Positions 1 through 8,984 of a stretch of DNA of 64,000 nt are shown piece by piece. The first letter of the stretch is position 1. Each line of letters opens with the position of its first letter. The DNA is taken from positions 62,001 to 126,000 of the forward strand of contig JAMASS010000008.1 of the NCBI GenBank assembly GCA_024761205.1, given 5' to 3'. The notes under the pieces are model-generated. The model had not been told where the DNA came from. It saw only the letters and a program-made list of their open reading frames with translations, and did no database searches. This stretch comes from Limisphaerales bacterium. GTDB lineage: Bacteria > Verrucomicrobiota > Verrucomicrobiia > Limisphaerales > AAA164-E04. A program made the translations under genes and the position numbers.

Positions 1-234
1 GAGACGGGGATAGGTGTTGGGGGAGTCTATTCATGGGGGAAGGTGCCGGGTTCATCTTTGCTTCAATACGCCCCTCCGAGATGAGATGGTCTCTACGGTG
101 ATGAGGATGCCTTGCGGCAGCTTTTTCTTTGCCGATGGTGTGGCAGAATGCCCGAATCTGGTCGGCTGGTAGATCGAATGCACTACCTCGACATTGCCCC
201 CGGCGGCTTCCGGGCTTCGATGGCCATGTGGCCT
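1..234. other. no gene recognised at left edge
   Basis: This stretch lies downstream of the restriction endonuclease gene on the minus strand. Short open frames exist on both strands but none resembles a known family and none has a convincing start. It may hold the decayed edge of another accessory gene. Confidence 0.3.
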
Positions 235-1053
235 CTACAAAGGTTCGAGTTTTCCCCGCAAGGCATTCTCAAACTCGCGGCGTTTCACTGTTTCGGCAGA
301 CAGCAGCTTGTCGCACGAATCTTCAAGTGACAGCACTTCCCAATGGTGAGATTCCAGCCGGTAGCCCGCAGTGATTCGAGGGATGAGCCAGACAATATCA
401 CCATCGTTCAAGTCGTGGGAGGAGTCGTCCGACGGGCCGCCGATCGACTCGAAAAACGGGAGATCGACAGCCACCGCCAATTTGCTCCCCCAGCGGCGAA
501 GCGTAGGGGCTTTCACCTGTAACTGTGGCATGAGGCGCTTCGCGCTGGATGATCGCCAGTCAGGACGCCTTACGGCATTTGGCGTCGGTGGAATTTGTGC
601 GCTAGAGGCAAGAAGCCGTCTGAACTCCGACTCCATCCCCGGCCCAGAGAAGTAGACCGCCTGAATTTCCAGTCCGTACCAGCTTGAGGCGGCCTCGTCG
701 CCAGACACCACCAAGTCGATACGCCCCGCCGGCCGGCCGGTTGTCGTCGACCGCATGAACGGCACTTCACGCGCCACGTAGGGATTGGAGAACCCGACGA
801 TACGCCCAAGCCATCGGGAGATCAGGTTGCCTTCATCGAACCGTCGCGGGCAGGTGATGATAGGCGGCCTGTTCGGCGCCCCAATGGAACATACGCCGCC
901 CCTCTTGCCGCAGGGAGGAGTTCCCGGCTGGAACGGACAAGGGAGAGGGTCGGTTTGCTTCAGCGCGGCCCTAGCCATCCGCTGTCGTCGCGGAACCGAC
1001 AGCGAGCCAAAAGGCTCGCCGTACCATTCGGCAATCCCGTGCCGACCAGTCAT
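235..1053 (-). CDS. NotI-like type II restriction endonuclease
   Basis: This 272-residue protein resembles the NotI family, which cuts rare GC-rich sites. Four cysteines near residues 39, 48, 55 and 68 sit in a CPF...C...C...CP pattern, matching the Cys4 metal site known from NotI. A PD-(D/E)XK-type core follows: Asp in GRIDLVV near 113, then GLEIQAVYFSG near 128-138 with the E-x-Q pair. A further block, RRPDWRSSSAKRLMPQL, is typical of the family. The frame is open further upstream, but the ATG at 1053 is chosen because it overlaps the methylase stop as ATGA, which suggests translational coupling. It is the last gene of a three-gene operon. Recognition site and activity are inferred only from family likeness. 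Confidence 0.8.
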   Translation of the reverse strand: MTGRHGIAEWYGEPFGSLSVPRRQRMARAALKQTDPLPCPFQPGTPPCGKRGGVCSIGAPNRPPIITCPRRFDEGNLISRWLGRIVGFSNPYVAREVPFMRSTTTGRPAGRIDLVVSGDEAASSWYGLEIQAVYFSGPGMESEFRRLLASSAQIPPTPNAVRRPDWRSSSAKRLMPQLQVKAPTLRRWGSKLAVAVDLPFFESIGGPSDDSSHDLNDGDIVWLIPRITAGYRLESHHWEVLSLEDSCDKLLSAETVKRREFENALRGKLEPL

Positions 1054-1934
1054 GCGAACAACGGCTCGCCGGTAATAACTAGTTCGGACAACCGGTTGTG
1101 ATGCGTGTTCTTCATCGAAAGGGAGGCGGCGTTGAAGTCGTGTCGGCGCACCAGCTCTACGATCTCCGGAGCCGCGTCGTAGGTCATCAGGAAGTTGGAG
1201 TCGCAATCGGCCAGCGCTTGGAACAGCGCGCCGTGGTCGATCTCCGAATGCACATAGAGCCGCGTCCCCGCACGCTTTCCGCCCTGCGCCGTATAAGGCG
1301 GGTCAAGGAATACAGCCGCCCGGCGCCCCCATCCCTCCAAAAGAATCGGAAGCAGTTTCAATCCGTCACCCTCAAAGAAAGCGATCCGATGCGCGTGTTC
1401 CCGTATCGCGTTGATCCGCGAGACCAGTGTTTCGGGGTACCAGCGAGACAGAAGCCCCTTGCCGTTCTCGCCACGCCGGCTGAACGACGCCCCCGGGGCG
1501 AGGATGCCGCCCCTACGCGTCCGGTTCAGAACGAGCGTCCGAAACCCGTGTTCCTCCACTGTGCGCGGCGTTTCATTCGCCAAGCGCCTCAAGTTTTCAT
1601 GCGTCGGCTCGAACTGCCTGATCCGCTCCCCAAGCGCGGCCCCGCTCTCCAAAGTGGTGTGCCAGAAAGCCGCCACGTCCCGGTCGATCTCGACTATCAC
1701 CGCGCGTGCAACGAGGTCTTCCAGGATCGCGGTTAGGGAGACGATTGCCCCTCCGGCGAACGGTTCAATCAGGATGTCCGGCCGCGTCTTTGCAAGCCAT
1801 TCCCTGATGTGCGGGATCAGCCATGTCTTGCCGCCGGGGTAGCGGAGGGGGCTGCGTTGCGGGACCGTCGCAACATTGACGACCGGGATTCGCGACGATG
1901 GGAAGGCTTCTGCTAGCGGCGCAACGGTGCTCAC
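1050..1934 (-). CDS. DNA adenine methylase (D12 class), protective partner of the NotI-like nuclease
   Basis: This 294-residue protein is a Dam/D12-class DNA adenine N6-methyltransferase. It transfers a methyl group from S-adenosylmethionine to adenine. Visible motifs are RYPGGK near residue 31, the SAM-binding EPFAGG near 57-62, and the catalytic DPPY near 211-214. The start is GTG at 1934, overlapping the stop of the upstream small gene as GTGA. Its own stop overlaps the nuclease start. The order methylase then nuclease, with 4-base overlaps, is what a restriction-modification operon needs so that protection comes first. The gene is intact with all key motifs present. NotI methylates cytosine in its own site, so an adenine methylase next to a NotI-like nuclease hints at a different target. 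Confidence 0.85.
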   Translation of the reverse strand: MSTVAPLAEAFPSSRIPVVNVATVPQRSPLRYPGGKTWLIPHIREWLAKTRPDILIEPFAGGAIVSLTAILEDLVARAVIVEIDRDVAAFWHTTLESGAALGERIRQFEPTHENLRRLANETPRTVEEHGFRTLVLNRTRRGGILAPGASFSRRGENGKGLLSRWYPETLVSRINAIREHAHRIAFFEGDGLKLLPILLEGWGRRAAVFLDPPYTAQGGKRAGTRLYVHSEIDHGALFQALADCDSNFLMTYDAAPEIVELVRRHDFNAASLSMKNTHHNRLSELVITGEPLFA

Positions 1935-2173
1935 GACTGCTCTACCAATGACAGGCCGTTGTCGGCAAAGAGTTCGAGATAGCGATCAAGATGCAGTTGG
2001 GCCTTCAGTCTTCCAAAATACCAGGGGGCGATGCCTTTGCTCAGCACGGGCTGCTTCGAGCGTGAGCCCGTCTCTTGGCGGGCTTTGGCTGGCGCACCGG
2101 TGTTTCCCCTGGGCGACTGTCGGAAGAGAGCACCCAAGGTCCGCTTCATCTGTTCTGCGATATCGGCACTCAT
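1931..2173 (-). CDS. small protein leading the restriction-modification operon
   Basis: An 80-residue basic protein precedes the methylase and its TGA overlaps the methylase GTG start. It has no signal peptide or membrane segment. The last 30 residues (PWYFGRLKAQLHLDRYLELF...) look helical and faintly like the first half of a SAM-type helical domain, but this is not secure. Its position suggests a controller or accessory subunit. It is not a clear helix-turn-helix C protein. I do not recognise the family. Confidence 0.5.
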   Translation of the reverse strand: MSADIAEQMKRTLGALFRQSPRGNTGAPAKARQETGSRSKQPVLSKGIAPWYFGRLKAQLHLDRYLELFADNGLSLVEQS

Positions 2174-2217
2174 GGTTCAGTTTTTTTTGTGTTGTCGTTT
2201 GTCGTCGGTGTGGTGAT

Positions 2218-3066
2218 TTATTTGGTGAGCATCGCCCCGGTCAACCGCTTGCCAAAAGTCCCTCGACACACCGTGCCCAGCCAATCTTCAGCCGTGTTCA
2301 CACTTTGATTGATGCGCCAGGCGAACTCGTTCAGATACCGGGAGCAATGCCTGCAGCTCCAATGGTGCCGTAAAATCCCCGCTTCAACACGGCCCAAACG
2401 CTCTCAATGTCCTTGGTGCGGACCTGCCCTTCCGCATATTGCCGGACGGAATGATTCACCCGGCGCTGCCGATACCAGAGCCTCTCCGGCCCCGTGTAAG
2501 AGGGGAAGTCATCCGTGTAAATGGGGGTGCCACGCGGCGGCGGATGAGAGCGAACATGGCGGGCTTGCTCACCCTCTCCGCCGGGAATAGCAAGACCCGT
2601 CCGTTTCTTTCCCGCATCCCCGCCACGGGCATCTTGCCCGCCGGGCCGCGTCCTTGCCGCCTAGGTAGGTTTCATCTATCTCAATGACGCCTTCGAGGTA
2701 AATTTTAGCCTCCTCACAGGCCTCGCCAATGCGCCAGGAACCACGCCGTCTTGGGTGTCACTCCCAAGACCCTGGAAAGCTGCCATGAAGAGACACCCTC
2801 TTGCGCCCCATGTTCAGCAGATAGACGGCGCAAGGCCATGTTTGCAAGGAGACATGGCCGCGCTCGAACACCGAGCCGATCCGCACGGTGAAATCCTTCC
2901 GGCAACGCCGGCAGCGCCAAACGCCCGGGCGCGGGCGCCGTTCTGCGGCCTGTTTTTGGGCGTGGCACTTGGGGCACTCCACGCCGTGTTTCCATCGCTC
3001 CTCTTCGATGAATTTACGAGCAGCCTTTTCGTCGGGAAAACGTTTGAAAAACTCAAAGGCATTCAT
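2218..3066 (-). mobile_element. IS1595-family insertion sequence, frameshifted transposase
   Basis: The transposase remnant begins at ATG 3066 with the family's zinc-ribbon N-terminus (CPKCH ... CRRCRKDFTVRIGSVF). It continues in other frames with GVTPKTAWFLAH, the first catalytic aspartate block EIDETYLGG near 2675, and the C-terminal block NHSVRQYAEGQVRTKDIESV with WAVLKRGFYG near 2350-2440. The last part, NEFAWRIN, and the end at TAA 2218-2220 lie in yet another frame. At least three frameshifts make it inactive. It sits immediately upstream of the restriction-modification operon and may have helped bring that operon in. Terminal inverted repeats could not be fixed by eye. Confidence 0.85.
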
Positions 3067-3337
3067 AATCCAGGTGGCGCCACCCCTACTTCCTGAAAAC
3101 CACCATAATTCTATCCTCCTAATAGTTCAATGAAACTTTGTCAACATTTTTGCTGTTAATTTTTTTGATGCTTTTGTTTCATTTAAGGTCCGCGACTTTG
3201 CTATCTATCGGACGATAGCGAGGTGTCTCAGGGGAATCGAAAACGGTATCTGAAACTAAGTTGTAAAAATGAAAAATCGTATGACGCATGTAAGTGGTCA
3301 TCAGCGTTAGTCGCCATGGTATAGGCGGAGACGCTGG

Positions 3338-3583
3338 TTGTTAGCGGTCGCTGCTTTCGGGCAGACGATTTGGTTTGAAAACTTCGAGACTGTCCAGTTA
3401 GGGCCGAATCTAGATGAAGGTTTGGGTGGGGTAAAGTTTGGGCGAAGGATCTGGAAGGTTAGTGATGTTTCGGGAGTAGTGATGACGGGACTACGGAATG
3501 GGGCAGGTGGAGTTTCGCTGACAGGGATTAGTGGATGCGAACTGTCAGCAATAATATCTCAATCAACAATTGTCCCAGGTTGA
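3338..3583 (+). pseudogene. N-terminal stub of a large secreted protein
   Basis: The first residues form the end of a signal peptide (AVAAFGQ), followed by FENFETVQLGPNLDEGL. That resembles the mature start of many large secreted Verrucomicrobiota proteins, including the one at 40287 in this window. After about 80 residues the frame ends and overlaps the antisense M56 remnant, so only the N-terminus survives. Confidence 0.45.
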
Positions 3584-4196
3584 CCAGTAGTCGTGTCTCC
3601 TGATGTGGGTGAGTTCGTGGGCGATGATCCCTAGAGCAGCGGGATCGGCGTTCTGGTTGCGATGGTGATCGGTAGCACAATGGTCGGATTTGGGAAGCCG
3701 AATGCTATCGGGGGTACTTCAGCCGATCGCTCATGAGGAGATGGATACTCTTCGGTGACAGCCCCGTCTTTTCCAAGAGATTTCGGAACTGCTCGACTAG
3801 TTGGAAATCCATTGCTGGACGACTTCGTTTTATTTAGGACCACGCAGGGGCTGCCCAGCGCTATCGTCAAACGAATGAGCAATAATATCATGTCGACGAT
3901 CCAGGCGAGGAGGACGAGAAACCGGAAATCGGTGGATTTTACGTTGATCACGGGTGTTTCGCTAGTTGGTGAGATTGCGGGATCGTGGGTATTGTTTAAC
4001 GATCTTGCTCGGAAGGGGCGGGATAGTCGAGATAAGCCCAAGGTTAGAAACGCTGTGAAGACCAGACAGGCGAGACTAGCAACGGAAACGGCATAACGCA
4101 GATGGACCCGGTTGCTGGGCAGGTGTTTGAGAGCGACATGGGCACGAAGCCGATTAAGGCACCCTGCCAAGGAGGGTCATGGCCAGACTCTGCTAG
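3560..4196 (-). pseudogene. decayed BlaR1-type M56 metallopeptidase
   Basis: The minus strand keeps a membrane-segment block (HLRYAVSVASLACLVFTAF) near 4085, a second hydrophobic stretch near 3900, and the pre-catalytic block FGFPNPTIVLP near 3690. The zinc motif HELTH followed by IRRHDYWSTWDN lies near 3570-3620 in a shifted frame. Together these identify an M56 peptidase, the sensor-protease partner of BlaI. The frameshift before HELTH, the stop at 3631 and the missing C-terminal sensor domain show it is dead. It lies directly downstream of the blaI remnant, the usual gene order. Confidence 0.75.
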
Positions 4197-4224
4197 CATG
4201 GCTCTGAGAATGCGTTGAGTAAGC

Positions 4225-4640
4225 TCATGACGGGTGGTCTTTCTTCCAGCGTTTGCATTGTTCGATCAGGCTTCGGGTCTTGTCAATCTCCTCTTCGGTG
4301 ACCTCCATGTCTTCCAACAAACAGGTGTTGGATGGCTGATGAGTCCCGTCCGCCAAAGACGTTCTGCAGCAATCCTTGTAGCACGGGACGAAGAAGGGTC
4401 TGTTTCTGGCTCTTGGTCGGACGATAAACGTGTGCTGTTCCCTTTTGGCTTCGCTTGATGACTTTTCCTTTCCAGATTTTGCATCACGGTCAGAATGGTG
4501 GTGTAGGCTCATTCTCTGCATCGGGCAAATCCGTGAACACTTCCCTCACGGTGGATAGGCCCTAGCCCCATAGGACTGCAAGTAATTGAAGTTCGAGTTC
4601 GGATGTCTGAGCCGTCCTCGGCGGCGTAGCTACTATGAAT
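4225..4640 (-). pseudogene. decayed BlaI/MecI-family repressor
   Basis: Pieces in different frames follow the BlaI pattern in order: ELELQLLAVLWG near 4600, STVREVFTDLPDAENE, ILTVMQNLERK (recognition part of the winged helix), AHVYRPTKSQKQ, LLQNVFGG, and the C-terminal VTEEEIDKTRSLIEQCKRW ending at 4225. The first stop falls within the N-terminus and several frameshifts follow. BlaI proteins repress their own operon and are cleaved by the adjacent M56 protease. A 16-bp palindrome just upstream may be its old operator. Confidence 0.8.
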
Positions 4641-4644
4641 TTAG

Positions 4645-4660
4645 TGCTATAATTATAGCA
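4645..4660. promoter_or_regulatory. 16-bp perfect palindrome upstream of the blaI remnant
   Basis: The sequence TGCTATAATTATAGCA is a perfect palindrome a few bases upstream of the decayed blaI start. Dimeric winged-helix repressors of this family bind short palindromes at their own promoters. The AT-rich core could also overlap a -10 element. Operator function is inferred from position only. Confidence 0.4.
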
Positions 4661-4733
4661 GTTTTGGAAAGGAAAAACAAGGGAAGTTTTTGATGTTGTT
4701 ACCCGAGTGGCGAGTGAAGTTGGCTAACGGCGT

Positions 4734-5290
4734 ACCCGCTTCGGGGTTGTCAGGGATAATCTTCGAAATTCAACCAGACCGTGATCTCCTTGGATTATGA
4801 GCGGGCCTGGTGCAGCTCCGTCGCTATCTAAGGCGCGGCTAGTGATTCCTGGGATTGTTTGCCGACCAATAACGCGCTGCCCGTTGAGAAGTACAGTGAC
4901 CGTGCGCCCTACTAGTGAGCAAATTAGAATTTGGCAGCGTTATTGGATGGTGTGAGGAAACCGTAGACACCACCTGATTCATGACTATCAGGTGAGTCTC
5001 TATAGTTGTCTTCAATTTGCATTTCGTATCCTCCTCGCAGATAGATTCCGCTAATTGCTACCCTTGGGGGTAACGAAACTCAGCGTGGAATTTGAAGTCG
5101 GTGAGTCTGCCTTTGGTGACGAGGTTGTTACACTGATCGACATTGGTAAGGATGCCGTTGCGCTCGATTCCAGAGTTTGTGCCCGGATGAGTGCCGGGTA
5201 CCGGGCCAGTGAATGGTTCGTCCCTCGACATCGGTGGTGGTACCGGCCAACTAATTATTCTGTACTTGCCTCAAGAAGACCAAGTCATCA
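4734..5290 (-). pseudogene. decayed DUF1080 (3-keto-disaccharide hydrolase-like) protein
   Basis: Reading the minus strand across frames gives NGILTNVDQCNNLVTKGRLT near 5130, FKFHAEFRYPQG, SNSGIYLRGGYEMQIEDN near 5010, then TVTVLLNGQRVIGRQTIPGI near 4880 and PGPLIIQGDHGLVEFRR near 4780. This is the hallmark order of the DUF1080 jelly-roll domain, common in secreted sugar-acting proteins of Verrucomicrobiota and Planctomycetota. The stop is at 4734. An in-frame stop follows the YPQG block and frameshifts separate the others. The N-terminus before about 5290 is not recognisable. Confidence 0.75.
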
Positions 5291-5744
5291 TTTACCGCTC
5301 TTTCTATTGCGGTGGGGAATAGCGAAATGAAACATCTTGCTGCCAAATTCTATTTTGCTCATCGAACGCGCGCTACCGGATTGTCCCACAAAGGAGCCTA
5401 TCAAGTTTTTGTTGTCCGACTTCCGAACTTCGAACCACGAAGGACATTCACTTTCAATGGCCCGAACCTTGAGGTTTCATCGACTGATTAAACGAGAGAG
5501 GTCTTGGGCCTTAGCTGTCATGGAAAAACATGTGGTGCCAAACCAGAGAGGTGTGGAGTGCCATTCGGAAACGTGGGCGGTTGTGATTCATGCGTCTGTC
5601 AAGTTTTGTCTGTAATCGTTGGGTTGGTCGTGAGCCCGCCGAATCGTAGCGAACATAGCAAGCGGCGAGGCGCGGACTTGGGATAGGTGGATGGCGAGAC
5701 GAAAAGTGTTGCCACTGGAGGTTGTAAAACATGATTTTACACAC
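5291..5744. other. intergenic, no gene recognised
   Basis: No reading frame in this stretch resembles a known family. It separates the DUF1080 remnant from the toxin-antitoxin pair and may hold further decayed coding sequence or the promoter of the pair. Confidence 0.3.
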
Positions 5745-5966
5745 ATGGTTAAAACGATAGCAAGAGTCGGCAATTCTCAAGGGATAATCTTTGAGGCGGC
5801 ATTGATGGATCTCGCCCATCTCAAGTTGGGGGATGAGGGAAACGTTGAAGTGCATAATGGAGGCACCATCACGGCATTGAATTCGCGTTCTTCTCAAACT
5901 GAAGTTTCGAAGGTGATTCAGTCAACGATGGAAGACTATGCAAAGATCATGAAAAAGCTGGCGTGA
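5745..5966 (+). CDS. MazE/AbrB-family antitoxin
   Basis: This 73-residue protein begins MVKTIARVGNSQGIIF, the swapped-hairpin AbrB/MazE DNA-binding fold, and keeps LKLGDEGNVEVHNGGTIT. An open frame extends upstream to 5691, but the domain starts at the ATG at 5745. The stop overlaps the GTG of the following doc remnant (gcGTGA), as in antitoxin-toxin operons. Family members bind their own promoter and neutralise the partner toxin. The antitoxin looks intact while the toxin is broken. Confidence 0.75.
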   Translation: MVKTIARVGNSQGIIFEAALMDLAHLKLGDEGNVEVHNGGTITALNSRSSQTEVSKVIQSTMEDYAKIMKKLA

Positions 5967-6383
5967 GCGCGTCGCTCGATTCCTGTATTCACCTGACGGT
6001 CGATATCGTGCGGGAAATTCATGGCGAAGCAATCGGTGGCTTTTGAGGTGCCAATGGTGCCTGTGATGAGTCGTTCTTGGAGTCTGCTGTGGGGGTGTCG
6101 CAGGCGAGTTTTGGTGGCCAATCCCCTTGCGTGGACCGCATAGAAGTTACCGCCGCATATCTGTTTTTTCTCTGCCGCAATCACTCCTTTATTGACGGGA
6201 ACAAGCGAGTGGCATTGGGTGCCTGCCTAGTTTTCTTTAGTCTGAACAACATTGAGCCCAAGCCCGACGGAACAGAATGAGGGAAGCTGACACTTGCCGT
6301 TGCTGGGAGCGAATTGTCCCCAAACCATCGATCAGCTCAGAGTCCTTATTGACCGTCAAGAGGCGGATCAAAAAGGCGACTGA
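5962..6383 (+). pseudogene. Doc/Fic-family toxin with in-frame nonsense codons
   Basis: From GTG 5962 the frame reads HLTVDIVREIHGEAIGGF, then TGA, then SFLESAVGVSQASFGG, AAYLFFLCRNHSFIDGNKRV and ACLVFFSLN. HSFIDGNKR is the Fic/Doc catalytic motif Hx[FP]xDGNKR. The first TGA lies near 6043 and a second near 6278, and a frameshift separates the terminal block LRVLIDRQEADQKGD ending at 6383. Doc toxins phosphorylate elongation factor Tu. Losing the toxin while keeping the antitoxin is the order of decay expected for such a pair. Confidence 0.8.
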
Positions 6384-6385
6384 TC

Positions 6386-7309
6386 CTACCTCGTTGGGAA
6401 GTGAACTACGGTGATGAGTTCGTTTTCTGCGGTCTCAAAGGGGTCGTTTTCGTAAGTCTCGAATGGGTGAATCTTTTTGCTTTGGGCAAAAACCTTCGCT
6501 CGACCGCGAAACATACCGGAGGCCCAGGCGTTGCCTAGGTGCCGATAGGGCCCCGTATGCCGAATTGAGTAGACGTTACAGGTGGGAAAATCTCCCGAAA
6601 TAAAGTCCGACGGCAGGTTTCCTGGACTTGCACTGATCGGGAATCCGGTCGTGTACTCGGTGATGCCTTTGACGAGTTCCCATCGGTGATAGATGGAGAA
6701 GGCGTTGACGGCGGGTTGCAGGTTGTTCTCGTTGAACCATTCTTGAATTTTCTTGAGGTCTGCCGCCATCCGATCGCCCAAATCAAGGATGGTGCACTGC
6801 GTTTTGACACCGACATAATGGAAGCCGGTTTGGGAGTTTGACCCGAGAAAATCTAGCTGCGATGGAACGGAGCCCGTTTCGATGAAGTCCTTGAGCATTT
6901 TCAAGCCTCTCTCGTAGTCCATGCCCACGAGTGCGGTCATCATCGATTTCATCCAGAACATAAAGAACGGCAAAGATCCATCCATTCGCCAAGTAGCCTC
7001 AGTACCGCCGTCACGTTTTTGGAACGAGAATTGTACACCTGAGATTTGCTTCCATGGCTTCAGAAATGTAAGTTTGTACTGAATGGCTGTGGGAGACTCT
7101 TCGTCGGTGACTTCCATGCTCCCACTGCCGACGATGCTTCCATCCCATCTGTAGCTGTTGCCATCGTCGGCATAGCTTATTTGACACTCCGGTTCGGCGA
7201 TCAGCCAAGGGGACCAGGTTGGCCATTGCCGGAAGTCACGGACGGAGGCGTGGACCTTTTCAATGGGGGCGTCGATGGTGGCCGACTTCTCAATGGAAAA
7301 CTTTGGCAT
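6386..7309 (-). CDS. SRPBCC-domain plus GyrI-like domain protein
   Basis: This intact 307-residue protein has two domains. Residues 1-145 form a START/SRPBCC ligand-binding fold (IEKSATIDAPIEKVHASVRD, then WPTWSPW). Residues about 160-305 match the GyrI/AraC effector-binding type (FHYVGVKTQCTILDLG ... HTGPYRHLGNAW ... FETYENDP). Such fusions are thought to bind small hydrophobic or drug-like molecules. No signal peptide is seen. It converges on the doc remnant with almost no gap. It is one of few full-length genes in a stretch of broken ones, so it is probably still under selection. Confidence 0.85.
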   Translation of the reverse strand: MPKFSIEKSATIDAPIEKVHASVRDFRQWPTWSPWLIAEPECQISYADDGNSYRWDGSIVGSGSMEVTDEESPTAIQYKLTFLKPWKQISGVQFSFQKRDGGTEATWRMDGSLPFFMFWMKSMMTALVGMDYERGLKMLKDFIETGSVPSQLDFLGSNSQTGFHYVGVKTQCTILDLGDRMAADLKKIQEWFNENNLQPAVNAFSIYHRWELVKGITEYTTGFPISASPGNLPSDFISGDFPTCNVYSIRHTGPYRHLGNAWASGMFRGRAKVFAQSKKIHPFETYENDPFETAENELITVVHFPTR

Positions 7310-7539
7310 ACGAATTTCTCCTGAGGGTTATTAGCACCAGAATGTAACGTCCCGTCAAGTGAATGCTGTATTTTGTTACTCGCGACGAAACGCTTGACGC
7401 AGGGTAACGGCTTGGATGGTCGGAGGTTGACCGTTCACTGGCGTTCGCAATTGGCTGAATAAATTCGATTGCGATATGGCTATGTAGCGGTGGTCTTTTT
7501 TAAGAGGAGTAGTCATTACAGGGGGATTTTATCAAGAGC

Positions 7540-8921
7540 ACAAAACGAATACGCAGCAGCTTTCGCAACTGAGTGGCGTACCACACGGACGACCGATGCA
7601 TCGGGCCAAGGATGTTATCATCAAGTTTGTTCTCCGCCGGGGTGACCGCAACGCAATCGAAACCATGGTTACCGAAGTGCTTGTAGATACGGATGCCTAT
7701 TTGAACGAACCTTTGCGTGGCAGCTTTGCAAAATCATTAGTCGGAGAGCGGGCCTAACATGACCTGAGCCGGTACCGTGGTAAAAATGGGGAATCGATCT
7801 TGATCCGAAATCGATCAAATAGATGGAATACGCTTGTCGTCTGCTGATTTCGGTCGAGGCGGCTCTGATGCCCGACGCTCACTTGGACTACGGACTACCC
7901 ATCGGCGGGGTATTGGCCACGGATGGCGCCGTGGGTGTCGATATCGCGTATCGGATGAAAATGACCGTCCTTGACGTTTGCTTGAAGGACCTGGAGCCGC
8001 CGACAAGAGAAATTTTGGAGAGCCGTCGAGAAAGAGACACGATTTGGGCATCGGAACAAATTTCCAAAAAAACGATATCACCCGGTTTTTTTGATAGGGA
8101 TTGGCTGGTCAGCGTATCACTGAGAAGAGTAAGGACAAAGCCTGATCGCAGCTCGGGACGAGCGGGAGTGGGAATCATTTTGTTGGGTTTGGCTTCTTTA
8201 AACTAGAGGAACCGATGAATGACCTGAAGACTGGAACGTATGTAGCCTTGCTCAGTCATTCAGGAAGCTGCGGTAAACGGGGGCGACTGTTTGTGCGCAC
8301 TACGGTAAGCTGGCGAAACAGCGCCATTGGAAACGCCGCAGAAATTGTCCAATCTGGCATGGCTTGAGTTGTCTTCTGAGGAAGGATAGGAGTATTGGCA
8401 GGCGATGAATTTGATGGGGGAGCACGCAGTGGCGAACCATGCCTGCATTCATCGTGATTTTGCGGCCGAAGTGTTGTTGGATAATCGAAAACCATCACAA
8501 TTTCACCTGGGAAGAAGAACACATGCTCGATGGTGAAGAATGAAAGCTAATGGTCTATCGCAAGGGAGCGACCCCGGCTAGTCTCGGCGTGTTGGGGATC
8601 ATTCCGGGGATCCATGACGACGTCTGGTTTCATCATTTACGGCAAGGGGGATGCGGCGGTGTTAGCGGGTGCTTCACATGGCCCGGCCGCGGTGGTGAGC
8701 CGCACTCAAGCGGCGCAAAGGCCTTCAACTGGAGTCAGGCTAATCAGCTGGTAAAAGATCAGGGTATGACGTTCGTGTCCGCCGGACTCGATGAAGTGCT
8801 GATGGTCTATAAAAACATCCATGACGTTATGGCGGCACAGGCAGGTCTGTGGATATTGTCGGCCAATTCTACCCCGGGCTCGTCAAGATGGCCTCCGTGG
8901 GTGAACGGGCCGGAGGATTGA
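7540..8921 (+). pseudogene. rtcB: decayed RtcB RNA ligase
   Basis: Ordered RtcB blocks remain: AETMV-like N-terminal helix near 7660, ALMPDAHLDYGLPIGGVLAT and AVGVDIAYRMK near 7870-7960, TYVALLSHSGS near 8240, ANHACIHRDFAAEVLLDN near 8430, YRKGATPASLGVLGIIPG near 8555, ASHG near 8670, FNWSQANQLVKDQG near 8730 and VSAGLDEVLMVYKNIHDVMA near 8780. Intact RtcB joins RNA 2',3'-cyclic phosphate and 5'-OH ends using GTP and manganese. Here frames change several times, the usual HRKGAT histidine is tyrosine, and the HGAGR block reads HGPAA. It is followed on the same strand by hen1 and pnkp remnants. Confidence 0.85.
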
Positions 8922-8984
8922 TGTTCTGGAGCGATTCTGCCGCCATTAGGCAACCGGGTTGGCAATATGAAACACTCCGGCACT

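Noticed and set aside
235-1206. A longer, 323-residue version of the nuclease
   Set aside because: The first 51 residues overlap the methylase in another frame and look like its shadow. The ATG at 1053 with the ATGA overlap is the better start.
5962-6383. UGA read as an amino acid in the Doc frame
   Set aside because: Many intact genes in the window end in TGA, and a late frameshift also breaks the gene. Nonsense mutation is simpler.
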